The notes below the pieces were generated by a model, which worked only from the letters and a program-made list of their open reading frames with translations, was not told the DNA's origin and did not search any database. Below, piece after piece: positions 8,705 through 17,126 of a DNA stretch of 64,000 bases (position 1 is the stretch's first letter; each line of letters starts with the position of its first letter). Source of the DNA: CAIZGX01 sp964385405 (GTDB lineage: Bacteria > Bacteroidota > Bacteroidia > Flavobacteriales_D > Sanyastnellaceae); contig CAYLOT010000012.1 of NCBI GenBank assembly GCA_964385405.1, positions 1 through 64,000 on the forward strand. Reading direction: 5' to 3'. Position numbers and translations under genes: made by a program.

Positions 8705-10333
8705 ATGCCTAAAGGAGTTTTTAAAGTACCGGTTCCTGTAAATGAACCAGTTAAAGGTTATGCCCCAGGGAGTGCAGAACGTGCATCGCTTTTAGCCATG
8801 TACAAAAAAATGTACAATCAAGAGCCGATTGATGTTCCTATGTACATAGGTTCTTCCTTGGTAAGAACAAATGAAAAATTAACTCTAACCTCTCCGCAAG
8901 AGCATGCGAAAGTATTGGGTTACTTGAATCGCGGAACCAAAGAGCACGTGATTCAAGCTATTGATACAGCGTTAGCTGCTCGCAAACGTTGGGCTCAATT
9001 GCCTTGGGAACATCGCGCTGCTATTTTCTTACGTGCAGCCGATTTACTTGCAGGACCATACAGAGATCGTATGAACGCTGCAACCATGTTGGGTCAAGGA
9101 AAAAACGCACATCAAGCTGAAATTGATGCGGCCTGTGAGTTTGTGGATTTTCTTCGTTTCAATGTGTTGTACATGCAGCAGATTTACAACGAGCAGCCGG
9201 GATCACAGCCAGGCATGTGGAACCGTTTAGAATACCGTCCGCTTGAAGGATTCGTATTCGCTATTACTCCGTTCAACTTCACAGCTATTGCAGGAAACTT
9301 GCCTGCCAGTGCAGCTATGATGGGAAATGTGTGTGTGTGGAAACCTGCAGACACACAGGTGTATAGCGCGCATGTAATTATGGAATTGTTCCGCGATGCT
9401 GGATTGCCAGACGGCGTAATTAATATGATTACTGTTGATGGACCAGTTGCCGGAGACGTGGTGTTCTCTCACAGAGATTTCGCAGGACTTCACTTCACAG
9501 GTTCTACCGCTGTGTTTAAGCATTTGTGGAAAGAGATTGGAAGCAACTTGGACAAATACAGAACTTACCCGCGCATTGTTGGAGAAACAGGGGGAAAAGA
9601 TTTCGTTGTTGCTCATCCTTCAGCCAATGCCGAAGAAGTTGCTACGGCTATTGTGCGTGGCGCTTTCGAGTTCCAAGGACAAAAATGTTCTGCAGCAAGT
9701 CGAAGCTATATTCCGCGTTCGTTATGGCCAGCAGTGAAAGAGAAATTGATTAGCGACTTAAAGGCCATCACCGTTGGAAGTCCGGAAGACTTCACCAACT
9801 TCGTGAACGCCGTTATTGACCGCAGATCTTTCGATAAAATCAAAGGATACATTGAGTACATCAAAACGCAAAGCGATGCTGAAATTATTGCAGGTGGAAC
9901 TTACGATGACTCAATCGGATTCTTTGTTGATCCGACGGTTGTTGTAACCACCAATCCGAAATTCAGAACCATGGAAGAAGAGATCTTTGGTCCAGTTGTA
10001 ACGCTTTATGTATACGAAGATGAGTTGTGGGCTGACACGTTGCATTTGGTGAATGAGACGAGCGACTACGCTTTAACAGGAGCTGTTATCTCGAAGGATC
10101 GTTATGCCATTGATCAGGCAATGCGTGTGTTGGAAAATGCAGCGGGTAACTTCTACATTAACGACAAACCAACCGGAGCCGTTGTAGGACAGCAACCGTT
10201 TGGTGGTGCTCGTGGAAGTGGAACCAATGATAAAGCAGGGTCTTACTTGAACTTGTTGCGTTGGGTTTCTCCGCGTACCATTAAAGAAACTTTTGTAACA
10301 CCAGCACATTACACGTACCCTTGGAATGCCTAA
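8705..10333 (+). CDS. pruA: L-glutamate gamma-semialdehyde (1-pyrroline-5-carboxylate) dehydrogenase
   Basis: 542 residues of the ALDH superfamily, full length for the eukaryote-like P5C dehydrogenase branch. Visible are the N-terminal FKVPVPVNEP, FAITPFNFTAI, the cofactor-site FTGS, the general-base Glu in GETGGKDF and the nucleophile in GQKCSA. It oxidises glutamate semialdehyde to glutamate with NAD+, the second step of proline degradation; no proline dehydrogenase gene is in the window. Close 3-nt spacing puts it in an operon with the M49 peptidase, and a GNAT gene follows 12 nt later. Confidence 0.95.
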   Translation: MPKGVFKVPVPVNEPVKGYAPGSAERASLLAMYKKMYNQEPIDVPMYIGSSLVRTNEKLTLTSPQEHAKVLGYLNRGTKEHVIQAIDTALAARKRWAQLPWEHRAAIFLRAADLLAGPYRDRMNAATMLGQGKNAHQAEIDAACEFVDFLRFNVLYMQQIYNEQPGSQPGMWNRLEYRPLEGFVFAITPFNFTAIAGNLPASAAMMGNVCVWKPADTQVYSAHVIMELFRDAGLPDGVINMITVDGPVAGDVVFSHRDFAGLHFTGSTAVFKHLWKEIGSNLDKYRTYPRIVGETGGKDFVVAHPSANAEEVATAIVRGAFEFQGQKCSAASRSYIPRSLWPAVKEKLISDLKAITVGSPEDFTNFVNAVIDRRSFDKIKGYIEYIKTQSDAEIIAGGTYDDSIGFFVDPTVVVTTNPKFRTMEEEIFGPVVTLYVYEDELWADTLHLVNETSDYALTGAVISKDRYAIDQAMRVLENAAGNFYINDKPTGAVVGQQPFGGARGSGTNDKAGSYLNLLRWVSPRTIKETFVTPAHYTYPWNA

Positions 10334-10345
10334 ACATTAAGGCTT

Positions 10346-10891
10346 GTGGATGCATTTGAAATTATAAAAGAAACCCTTGTCGACAATCCGTCTGTCTTAT
10401 TTACGGTTGGCGATAAGGGCTTCTTTCGTTTTAAGGTGAAGCTTATTGCCAAGTTGCTTCATTCAGAAGCAAGCAAAAACGACGGGGTATATGTAGATCA
10501 ATCGGGAGAAGGTGTGATTTTGTTTTTCGAAGAGAAAAATAAAAAATCTGCTTCAGTATTTATTCAATTGCTTGTCATTTTCTTGGCCATAGGTCCATTC
10601 AGATTGCCTCGCGTATGGCGTCGAAAGCAGGAAGTTGCAGCTTTTCATTCGTTGTGGCCGAACTACATTTATTGCAGTTATTTAGCGGTACGGAAAGCTG
10701 CACGTGGACATGGCGCTATTTTCGAATTACGCAATGCCTTGTTTCAATTTCAACAAGAAAAACAATTACCCATCTTGGTTGAAACAACCGTAGAAAAGAA
10801 CAGACGCATCTATGAGCGTATTGGTTTTCGTGTATACGACGAAAGGGTTGTTAGTGGGTTTAAGACGTATTGTATGGTTAAAGAAGTGTAA
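10346..10891 (+). CDS. GNAT-family acetyltransferase
   Basis: 181 residues starting at GTG (10346); no in-frame ATG is near and the frame closes shortly upstream. The C-terminal half shows the GNAT acetyl-CoA fold: YLAVRKAARGHGAIF (the Q/RxxGxG/A loop, here ARGHGA), a VETTVEKNRRIYERIGF strand-helix typical of the motif B region, and a closing strand. A hydrophobic stretch in the middle (VFIQLLVIFLAIG) is unusual but short. The substrate is unknown. It lies 12 nt after pruA and probably belongs to the same transcript. Confidence 0.8.
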   Translation: MDAFEIIKETLVDNPSVLFTVGDKGFFRFKVKLIAKLLHSEASKNDGVYVDQSGEGVILFFEEKNKKSASVFIQLLVIFLAIGPFRLPRVWRRKQEVAAFHSLWPNYIYCSYLAVRKAARGHGAIFELRNALFQFQQEKQLPILVETTVEKNRRIYERIGFRVYDERVVSGFKTYCMVKEV

Positions 10892-11047
10892 ATAACTCTT
10901 CCATAAAACTAACTCTCAATCGCAACAACCATTTATAACAATAGCTTTTTTTGTTTTAGAAATGTAAAAAAAACTTATTCTTCAATCTGAAAAGCGTATT
11001 GTTTCGCCTTTACGGCATTAGATTCAACTTAGTAAAATTGAATTCAT

Positions 11048-11857
11048 ATGATACTGCTAGACCCCAACATGATTATTGTAAATCAAACTAAAATTGATGA
11101 AATCGATTATTATGCTAAGTCCATCTACAGATTAATCATATATAGTCGCCATCACTTAGACGATGACTTACTTGATATTTACTTAGAAGGTGTTAGCGGT
11201 TTACAAGAACTTCTAAGTTTAAAAAACGCGCAAATGGAGGCGCAAAATGAAGAAGAGGCCAAAGAGTACTTAGAAAACTTAAAAAAATCGCTAACGTTTG
11301 TTTTAGACGAAATAATTGCCCATGAAAATTTCACAAGAGAAATTCAACTCTTTCAGTTATTGCGATTAATATCTCCGGAAGCAAATATCGTCCACCCGAA
11401 TAGATACCGTCAAACACATGTGCAGATTGGAGGGCATATCTGTCCAGATCCAGAACATGTTGGGCCGTTAATTTCTGAACTTTTCTTCAAAATGCAGAAA
11501 ATTTCCAATCCAATCATTAGAGCAATATACTTTCATCATGAACTGATTCGAATTCACCCCTTTGTTGACGGGAATGGACGCGTGACACGAATTGCAAAAA
11601 ATTGGATGCTCATGTTCGAAATGTACCCTCCAATTTTTATCAATGACAGCGCTCAAAAAAAAGAATACGTTTCAACTTTGAGCAACAGCTTTAAAATGCT
11701 AGAACGAAATCCATTCGAATGGAATGAATTCACAGAGAAATTCTTTGAGCAGGAATTAAACAGACTGCACCGAAACATTATTTATCTCTACGACAGTATT
11801 AACTTAATTGGAAAAAAGAGGGAGGAAAATTCTCGTGGGAATTCCGGTGAATTATAA
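11048..11857 (+). CDS. Fic-domain protein (putative AMPylase)
   Basis: 269 residues. The catalytic Fic loop HPFVDGNGRVTR is intact (His near residue 170), predicting transfer of AMP or another phosphate-bearing group from a nucleotide to a protein hydroxyl. The N-terminal half is helical. An inhibitory-helix motif (S/TxxxEG/N), if present, would be DIYLEG near residue 52, with Asp in place of Ser/Thr. No antitoxin partner gene is adjacent. The 156 bp upstream and the gene itself look more AT-rich than the neighbours, consistent with an accessory gene. It overlaps pyrF by 6 nt tail to tail. Confidence 0.87.
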   Translation: MILLDPNMIIVNQTKIDEIDYYAKSIYRLIIYSRHHLDDDLLDIYLEGVSGLQELLSLKNAQMEAQNEEEAKEYLENLKKSLTFVLDEIIAHENFTREIQLFQLLRLISPEANIVHPNRYRQTHVQIGGHICPDPEHVGPLISELFFKMQKISNPIIRAIYFHHELIRIHPFVDGNGRVTRIAKNWMLMFEMYPPIFINDSAQKKEYVSTLSNSFKMLERNPFEWNEFTEKFFEQELNRLHRNIIYLYDSINLIGKKREENSRGNSGEL

Positions 11858-12637
11858 ATAACCCGACATTTCTTCCTGCATTTTTTTCGCTTCGGCTGCA
11901 GCAGCACTCGCGTAATCTGCGCCCGATGAAGCATACAAGATAGAACGACTCGCATTCACTAACAATCCGACTTCGTTATTCATTCCGTATTTCACAACGT
12001 CTTGAAGACTTCCGCCTTGTGCGCCAACGCCGGGAACAAGCAAGAAGTGATTTGGAATAATTTGACGAATCTGCGCAAGGCTTTCTGCTTTGGTTGCTCC
12101 TACTACGAACATGGTGTTCTCATCGGTTCCCCAAGAAGCTACATCGCGCAATACTTTTTCAAAAAGATACTCCTCTCCAATTTTCTGTGTTTGAAAATCT
12201 CTTGACCCTTCATTAGATGTGAGTGCCAACACAATTGCCCACTTGTCTTGAAATTGCAAGAAAGGAGAAACGCTGTCTTTACCCATGTACGGTGCTACCG
12301 TAATGCTATCAAAACCGTAGGTTTCGAAAAAAGCTTTCGCGTAGTAACTTGAAGTGTTTCCAATATCTCCGCGCTTGGCGTCTGCTATGGTGAAGTGCTC
12401 ATGACCAATATATGCCACTGTTTCTTCCAAGATGTCCCATCCTTCTCTTCCCATAGCCTCATAAAATGCCAAATTCGGCTTGTAGGCTACTGCAAACTCA
12501 CGAGTGGCATCAACGATTGCTTTATTGAATTCAAGCGCTCCAACGCCTGCTGGAAGCTTTGACGGGTCTGTATCTAATCCAACGCACAAGAAACTTTTTC
12601 TTGTACGAATGAGCTCTACCAATTTTGTTTTATTCAT
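11852..12637 (-). CDS. pyrF: Orotidine 5'-phosphate decarboxylase (type 2)
   Basis: 261 residues; decarboxylates OMP to UMP, the last step of UMP synthesis. The start CVGLDTDPSKLP and the active-site DAKRGDIGNTS are characteristic of the subfamily-2 enzyme, as are VAPYMGKDS and LVPGVGAQGG. It is the third gene of the minus-strand run purM-prfA-pyrF, 1 nt after the prfA stop, so co-transcription is near certain. Confidence 0.95.
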   Translation of the reverse strand: MNKTKLVELIRTRKSFLCVGLDTDPSKLPAGVGALEFNKAIVDATREFAVAYKPNLAFYEAMGREGWDILEETVAYIGHEHFTIADAKRGDIGNTSSYYAKAFFETYGFDSITVAPYMGKDSVSPFLQFQDKWAIVLALTSNEGSRDFQTQKIGEEYLFEKVLRDVASWGTDENTMFVVGATKAESLAQIRQIIPNHFLLVPGVGAQGGSLQDVVKYGMNNEVGLLVNASRSILYASSGADYASAAAAEAKKMQEEMSGYL

Positions 12638-12638
12638 T

Positions 12639-13715
12639 TTATGAATTTCCTTCTTTGAGTTTCTCTGTGTTTTCAGCCAATTTCAACGCTTCAATTACCT
12701 CGGCAATGTCGCCATTCATAGCGGCATCTAAGTTATAAAGTGTGAGGTTTATGCGATGATCTGTAATTCGACCCTGAGGGTAGTTATACGTACGAATTTT
12801 CGCACTTCGATCGCCCGTGCTCACGAGAGACTTACGCATACGCGAACGTTCTTCCTGTCTTCGATTTACCTCTGCTTCAAAAATTCGTGTGCGGAGCATA
12901 GTCATTGCCTTGTCCATGTTTTCGTGCTGACTTCTTCCCTCCTGACAAGCCACAATAACCCCAGTTGGAATGTGCGTTAATCGCACAGCAGATTCTGTTT
13001 TGTTCACGTGCTGTCCACCAGCACCACTTGCACGGTAAGTGTCTCTTCGAATATCGGCCATATTCACCACCACATCGAACTCTTCAGCTTCTGGCATCAC
13101 CGCCACTGTTGCAGCTGATGTATGAACACGACCTTGAGTTTCCGTTGCTGGAACGCGCTGTACGCGATGCACTCCACTTTCAAACTTCATGGTTCCATAA
13201 ACTTCATCTCCTTCTACTTTGAAAGCTACCTCTTTGAACCCTCCCATGGTGCCTTCACTCAGGTTCAACACCTCCATGGTCCAACCTTTATCTTGAATAT
13301 ATCGGGTATACATCTTGTACAAGTCTCCTGCAAAAATTGAGGCCTCATCTCCACCCGTTCCCGCGCGGATTTCGACAATAACGTTTTTGGTGTCTTCAGG
13401 ATCTTTTGGAATGAGGAGAAACTTAATTGCTTCTTCCATCTCAACAATCTTAGGCGCAAGTTCGTTGTATTCTTCTTGCGCCATTTCTTTCAAGTCGGCG
13501 CTTTCGTTGCTGTACAAAATTTCCTTAGCACCTTTCAAATCATCTAGTGCCTTTTTGTAATCGACATAAACATTATTGATTTTCTCGAGCTCACGATACT
13601 CGCGCATGAGCGCGGGATACCTCTTCATATCGGCTATTACAGTCGGGTCTGTAATACTCTTTCCCACCTCGGTGTATCTATCGGAAATAGCCGACAAACG
13701 ATCGATTAACTCCAT
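12639..13715 (-). CDS. prfA: Peptide chain release factor 1
   Basis: 358 residues, standard length. The peptidyl-tRNA hydrolysis motif GAGGQHVNK is present, and the codon-recognition tripeptide is PAT (in RVPATETQGR), which marks RF1 (UAA/UAG) rather than RF2. It lies between purM (12-nt gap) and pyrF (1-nt gap). TAA is an RF1 codon, which bears on the in-frame TAA in the CHAP gene upstream: nothing here suggests recoding. Confidence 0.97.
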   Translation of the reverse strand: MELIDRLSAISDRYTEVGKSITDPTVIADMKRYPALMREYRELEKINNVYVDYKKALDDLKGAKEILYSNESADLKEMAQEEYNELAPKIVEMEEAIKFLLIPKDPEDTKNVIVEIRAGTGGDEASIFAGDLYKMYTRYIQDKGWTMEVLNLSEGTMGGFKEVAFKVEGDEVYGTMKFESGVHRVQRVPATETQGRVHTSAATVAVMPEAEEFDVVVNMADIRRDTYRASGAGGQHVNKTESAVRLTHIPTGVIVACQEGRSQHENMDKAMTMLRTRIFEAEVNRRQEERSRMRKSLVSTGDRSAKIRTYNYPQGRITDHRINLTLYNLDAAMNGDIAEVIEALKLAENTEKLKEGNS

Positions 13716-13727
13716 TCTTTTCTTTAA

Positions 13728-14900
13728 TTAATATTGAAAGGTTCCGTGTTCGGAACGTATTTCTAATGTGTTTCCTTCGCCTGCTTCAACACGGCCAATT
13801 AATTGCGCTGCGCAACCAAATTGATCGGCATAATTGACAATTTCCAAAGCTGTTTCTTCATCGGTATAAAATTCCATACGGTGCCCCATGTTGAACACTT
13901 TATACATCTCTTGCCAAGGTGTTTTCGATTCTTCTTGAATCATCTTAAACAGTGGTGGAATAGCGAATAAATTGTCTTTCACAATGTGCACGTTGTTGGT
14001 GAAGTGAAGAACCTTAGTCTGTCCTCCACCACTGCAATGCACCATGCCTTTGATCTTATCTCGACGATTCGCAAGAATTCTCTTCACTATTGGTGCGTAA
14101 GTTCTTGTTGGAGAAAGCACTAGCTTTCCTGCATTCAATTCCGAGTCTTGTACATAATCCGTTAATGTATAAGATCCTGAATAAACCAATTCTTTTGGGA
14201 TAGCACTATCGAAAGACTCAGGATACTTCGCAATTAAATCGTTGTAGAACACATCGTGACGCGCAGAAGTAAGACCGTTACTTCCCATACCACCGTTGTA
14301 CTCAGATTCATAAGATGTTTGTCCATACGAGGCTAAACCTACTATGACCTGCCCAGGAGCAATGTTTGCATTGTCGATGACTTCATCTCTGCGCATCCGG
14401 CAAACTACTGTTGAATCAACGATGATAGTTCGAACCAAGTCACCCACATCGGCTGTTTCTCCTCCGGTAGTGTGAATCTTCACCCCGTGTCTTTCGAGTT
14501 CTTTACAAATTTCTTCGGTACCCGCGATAATGGAAGAAATAACTTCTCCAGGGACTAGATTTTTATTTCGTCCAATGGTGCTGCTGAGCATAATGTTGTC
14601 TACTGCCCCCACACACAAAAGATCATCTATGTTCATCACAATAGCGTCTTGCGCTATTCCCTTCCAAACTGAAAGATCTCCGGTTTCTTTCCAATAGATG
14701 TAGGCAAGAGAAGATTTTGTCCCTGCTCCGTCTGCATGCATGACTATGCAATGCTCCTCACTTCCGGTTAAATAATCAGGAACGATTTTACAAAAAGCTT
14801 TTGGAAAAAGTCCTTTATCAATGTTTTTAATAGCAGCATGCACATCTTCTTTGGAAGCGCTTACTCCTCTGCTGTTGTATCTGTTTTCGGCTTGACTCAT
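13728..14900 (-). CDS. purM: Phosphoribosylformylglycinamidine cyclo-ligase (AIR synthetase)
   Basis: 390 residues of the PurM/AIRS fold, making aminoimidazole ribotide from FGAM with ATP in purine synthesis. Visible features are the N-terminal NRYNSRGVSASKEDV segment, VMHADGAGTKSS, ATP-site residues around CVGAVDNIML, TGGETADVGD, and HCSGGGQTKVLHF. The slightly long, diverged form is usual in Bacteroidota. First gene of the purM-prfA-pyrF run. A terminator hairpin sits only 11 nt upstream of its ATG, leaving little room for a promoter. Confidence 0.9.
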   Translation of the reverse strand: MSQAENRYNSRGVSASKEDVHAAIKNIDKGLFPKAFCKIVPDYLTGSEEHCIVMHADGAGTKSSLAYIYWKETGDLSVWKGIAQDAIVMNIDDLLCVGAVDNIMLSSTIGRNKNLVPGEVISSIIAGTEEICKELERHGVKIHTTGGETADVGDLVRTIIVDSTVVCRMRRDEVIDNANIAPGQVIVGLASYGQTSYESEYNGGMGSNGLTSARHDVFYNDLIAKYPESFDSAIPKELVYSGSYTLTDYVQDSELNAGKLVLSPTRTYAPIVKRILANRRDKIKGMVHCSGGGQTKVLHFTNNVHIVKDNLFAIPPLFKMIQEESKTPWQEMYKVFNMGHRMEFYTDEETALEIVNYADQFGCAAQLIGRVEAGEGNTLEIRSEHGTFQY

Positions 14901-14938
14901 ATATAAATAAAAAGGGCTGACAGCAAGTGTCAGCCCTT
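14901..14938 (-). terminator. Rho-independent terminator between porE-like gene and purM (minus strand)
   Basis: Perfect 11-bp stem AAGGGCTGACA (14912-14922) / TGTCAGCCCTT (14928-14938), loop GCAAG. Read on the minus strand it is followed by TTTTTATTTATAT, ending at the purM ATG (14900). It terminates the upstream OmpA-family gene, or acts in the purM leader. Confidence 0.85.
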
Positions 14939-14952
14939 CATTTTGTTTGGTG

Positions 14953-17031
14953 CTATTTACTAGGGACGTAGTCCGTTCTTAAAATTCTAAATGTTGTGCG
15001 GCGATTCAATTGGTGCGCGCGTTCGCGTGCATCGTTATCTTTTAACGAGTTGATATAAGCTTCGTCAAGCAATGTTCCTACAGGGAACTCTGCGAAAGTT
15101 TCAGCTGAAAGACGATCTCCTTCTCTGATGGTGCGAGGCTCGCTCTCACCTTTTCCTTTCGCAACCAAACGATCAGCCGCAATTCCTTTTGAAGTAAGGT
15201 AAGTTACGCAAGTCTCTGCACGACCTTGAGAAAGTTTGTCGTTACTTGCTACATCACCACGAGCATCTGTATGCGATTCCAACTGAACCACAAAGGTTGG
15301 ATTCTCAGTAAGAATATTCAACAAGTAGCTCAATGAGTCAGCACTGTTTACTTCGTCATTAATTAACAATTCTGTTTTATTGAATGGATACAATACTGTT
15401 GGCATTGGGTATTCCTTTCCAATTTCTACAGGGATTAAGAAATAATCTTGTTGGTAGTTGGTGGACTCTTTTGCTCCTTTGGTAGAGAACTTATCTGCAG
15501 TACCAATGAAGTTTTCTTTTTGAATGTCTACAGTATACTTAGTTTCAGGCTTAACCTTTGTTTTGTCTAGGAAGAAGCTTCCGTTTGCATCTGTCACCAC
15601 ATTGTAAGTTGAACCATCTGAGCCCACGATAGTTACTTTACATCCTGAGAGGGTACTTCCTGTCTTCTTGTTATAAGCAGTACCAGTCATGGTGAATTCC
15701 AACGGGCGCTCATATGCATGCCAGATATCGTCTTTCCCTTTTCCACCTGGACGGTTAGAAGAGAAGTAACAAGCGAAAACACCTTCCATCAATACATTAT
15801 CCAAAACAGGCTTCTTGTCTAAGATAAAAGCAAAGTCATCAGAAGCCGAGTTAATTGGAGCTGGCATTGCTGTAACATCCCCATAAACCATTTCACCTGT
15901 TTTCTTTGCCTTGAAAATGTCCAAACCACCCAATCCCGGGTAACCGTTCGATGCGAAATACAAAGTTCCGTCTTCGGTCATGTATGGATAGTACTCATCA
16001 CCTGCTGTGTTTAAAGAAGCAAGATTGGTAAGGTTAGACCATTTTTTATTTTTCTTATCGAAAGTCATATACCACAAATCTCTTCCGCCCTTTCCACCTG
16101 GCATGTTTGACGCGAAGATTAATGTTTGCTCATCTGGTGACAGACATGGCTGGCCCACACGTGAGGAATCGTCTGATTCTCGATTAATGATACCAATAAT
16201 TTCAGCTGTTGCGAAGTTATCACCTTGTTTGTTTGCCGTGTAAATATCACAACCCATTCTTCCTCTTTTATCGAAACCACAACGCGTGAAGAATAACGTT
16301 TTGTAGTCTTTATCGAAAGCTCCAGCAGCCTCATGCGCCTCTGTATTTACAGTAATGCTCGCAGGCATTGGCGCTCCTTGGAACTTAAACTTCTTGTCTA
16401 ATTTCGCAACGAAAACGTCTTTAAACTCATCTCCATTGATTGGGCTTAATCCACTTCCAACAGCCTCTTTTCTTGCTGAAGTAAAGACGAACTCATCCCA
16501 TTTCTTAGAAGCGTAAGCTAACCCGAAGTCTTCTTCGGTTGAGTTTAAGAACTCAACATTCTCAACAACATAACGAGACTTTGCACTTGTTTTCTTTGCA
16601 GTTGCAGCATTCGTGCATGTTTGAATGCGCATGTCTGCAAGAGCTGCATTTCCTCCACGCTCCTTGTATTTATTGTACTGAACAATAGCGTCTTCCAAAC
16701 GATCCATTTCCTGCAAAGCAATACCATAGTTCAAATACACCTCTGCTGTTTTCTTGTCATACTTTGCATTGATGGCTTTGTCATAGTAATCTAGACTCAT
16801 TCCATAACGCTTTGTGTTTCTGTAACATTCTGCAATGTTGTAAAGAACACGCGCCTTTTCATCGATGTTCTTGATTTTAGTAACTTCTGCGATGTAAAGA
16901 GAAGCGGCTTGATTGTACCCTTGCCCTGCAAACTCGATATCTGCCTGTTGAATCTTTTTATTTTGAGCGTTCACCAACGTTGCGGTCGACAAACAAACAA
17001 ACAAAACCAAGATAGATTTGAAAAATCTCAT
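14953..17031 (-). CDS. OmpA-family protein with TPR, beta-propeller and CRD domains (T9SS PorE-like)
   Basis: 692 residues. Order of domains: signal peptide (cleavage near VNAQ), TPR repeats (about 25-140), a WD40/PD40-like beta-propeller (about 165-440, with LYFASNGYPGLGGLDIF and similar blades), a carboxypeptidase-regulatory-like beta-sandwich (about 445-530), and a C-terminal OmpA peptidoglycan-binding domain (LESHTDARGD ... GKGESEPR). TPR-propeller-CRD-OmpA is the architecture of PorE, which ties the T9SS core ring to peptidoglycan. PorE is a lipoprotein, whereas no good lipobox is seen here. A -7-like element TATTTTCG lies at 17075-17068. T9SS cargo proteins elsewhere in the window fit this assignment, though paralogues of this architecture exist. 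Confidence 0.82.
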   Translation of the reverse strand: MRFFKSILVLFVCLSTATLVNAQNKKIQQADIEFAGQGYNQAASLYIAEVTKIKNIDEKARVLYNIAECYRNTKRYGMSLDYYDKAINAKYDKKTAEVYLNYGIALQEMDRLEDAIVQYNKYKERGGNAALADMRIQTCTNAATAKKTSAKSRYVVENVEFLNSTEEDFGLAYASKKWDEFVFTSARKEAVGSGLSPINGDEFKDVFVAKLDKKFKFQGAPMPASITVNTEAHEAAGAFDKDYKTLFFTRCGFDKRGRMGCDIYTANKQGDNFATAEIIGIINRESDDSSRVGQPCLSPDEQTLIFASNMPGGKGGRDLWYMTFDKKNKKWSNLTNLASLNTAGDEYYPYMTEDGTLYFASNGYPGLGGLDIFKAKKTGEMVYGDVTAMPAPINSASDDFAFILDKKPVLDNVLMEGVFACYFSSNRPGGKGKDDIWHAYERPLEFTMTGTAYNKKTGSTLSGCKVTIVGSDGSTYNVVTDANGSFFLDKTKVKPETKYTVDIQKENFIGTADKFSTKGAKESTNYQQDYFLIPVEIGKEYPMPTVLYPFNKTELLINDEVNSADSLSYLLNILTENPTFVVQLESHTDARGDVASNDKLSQGRAETCVTYLTSKGIAADRLVAKGKGESEPRTIREGDRLSAETFAEFPVGTLLDEAYINSLKDNDARERAHQLNRRTTFRILRTDYVPSK

Positions 17032-17067
17032 ACGTAATGTTTTAGTCCAGTTAAAAGTTAGTATTTG

Positions 17068-17075
17068 CGAAAATA
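17068..17075 (-). promoter_or_regulatory. -7 promoter element for the porE-like gene
   Basis: Minus-strand TATTTTCG, close to TAnnTTTG, 36 nt before the ATG at 17031. Inferred by pattern. Confidence 0.4.
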
Positions 17076-17126
17076 ATCAAAAATGTGAATTTTCCTCACA
17101 AAATCACAATTATCTGAACACTCCAA

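Noticed and set aside
12002..13560. Several plus-strand open frames opposite pyrF and prfA
   Set aside because: They are antisense shadows of well-supported genes with no homology or coupling.
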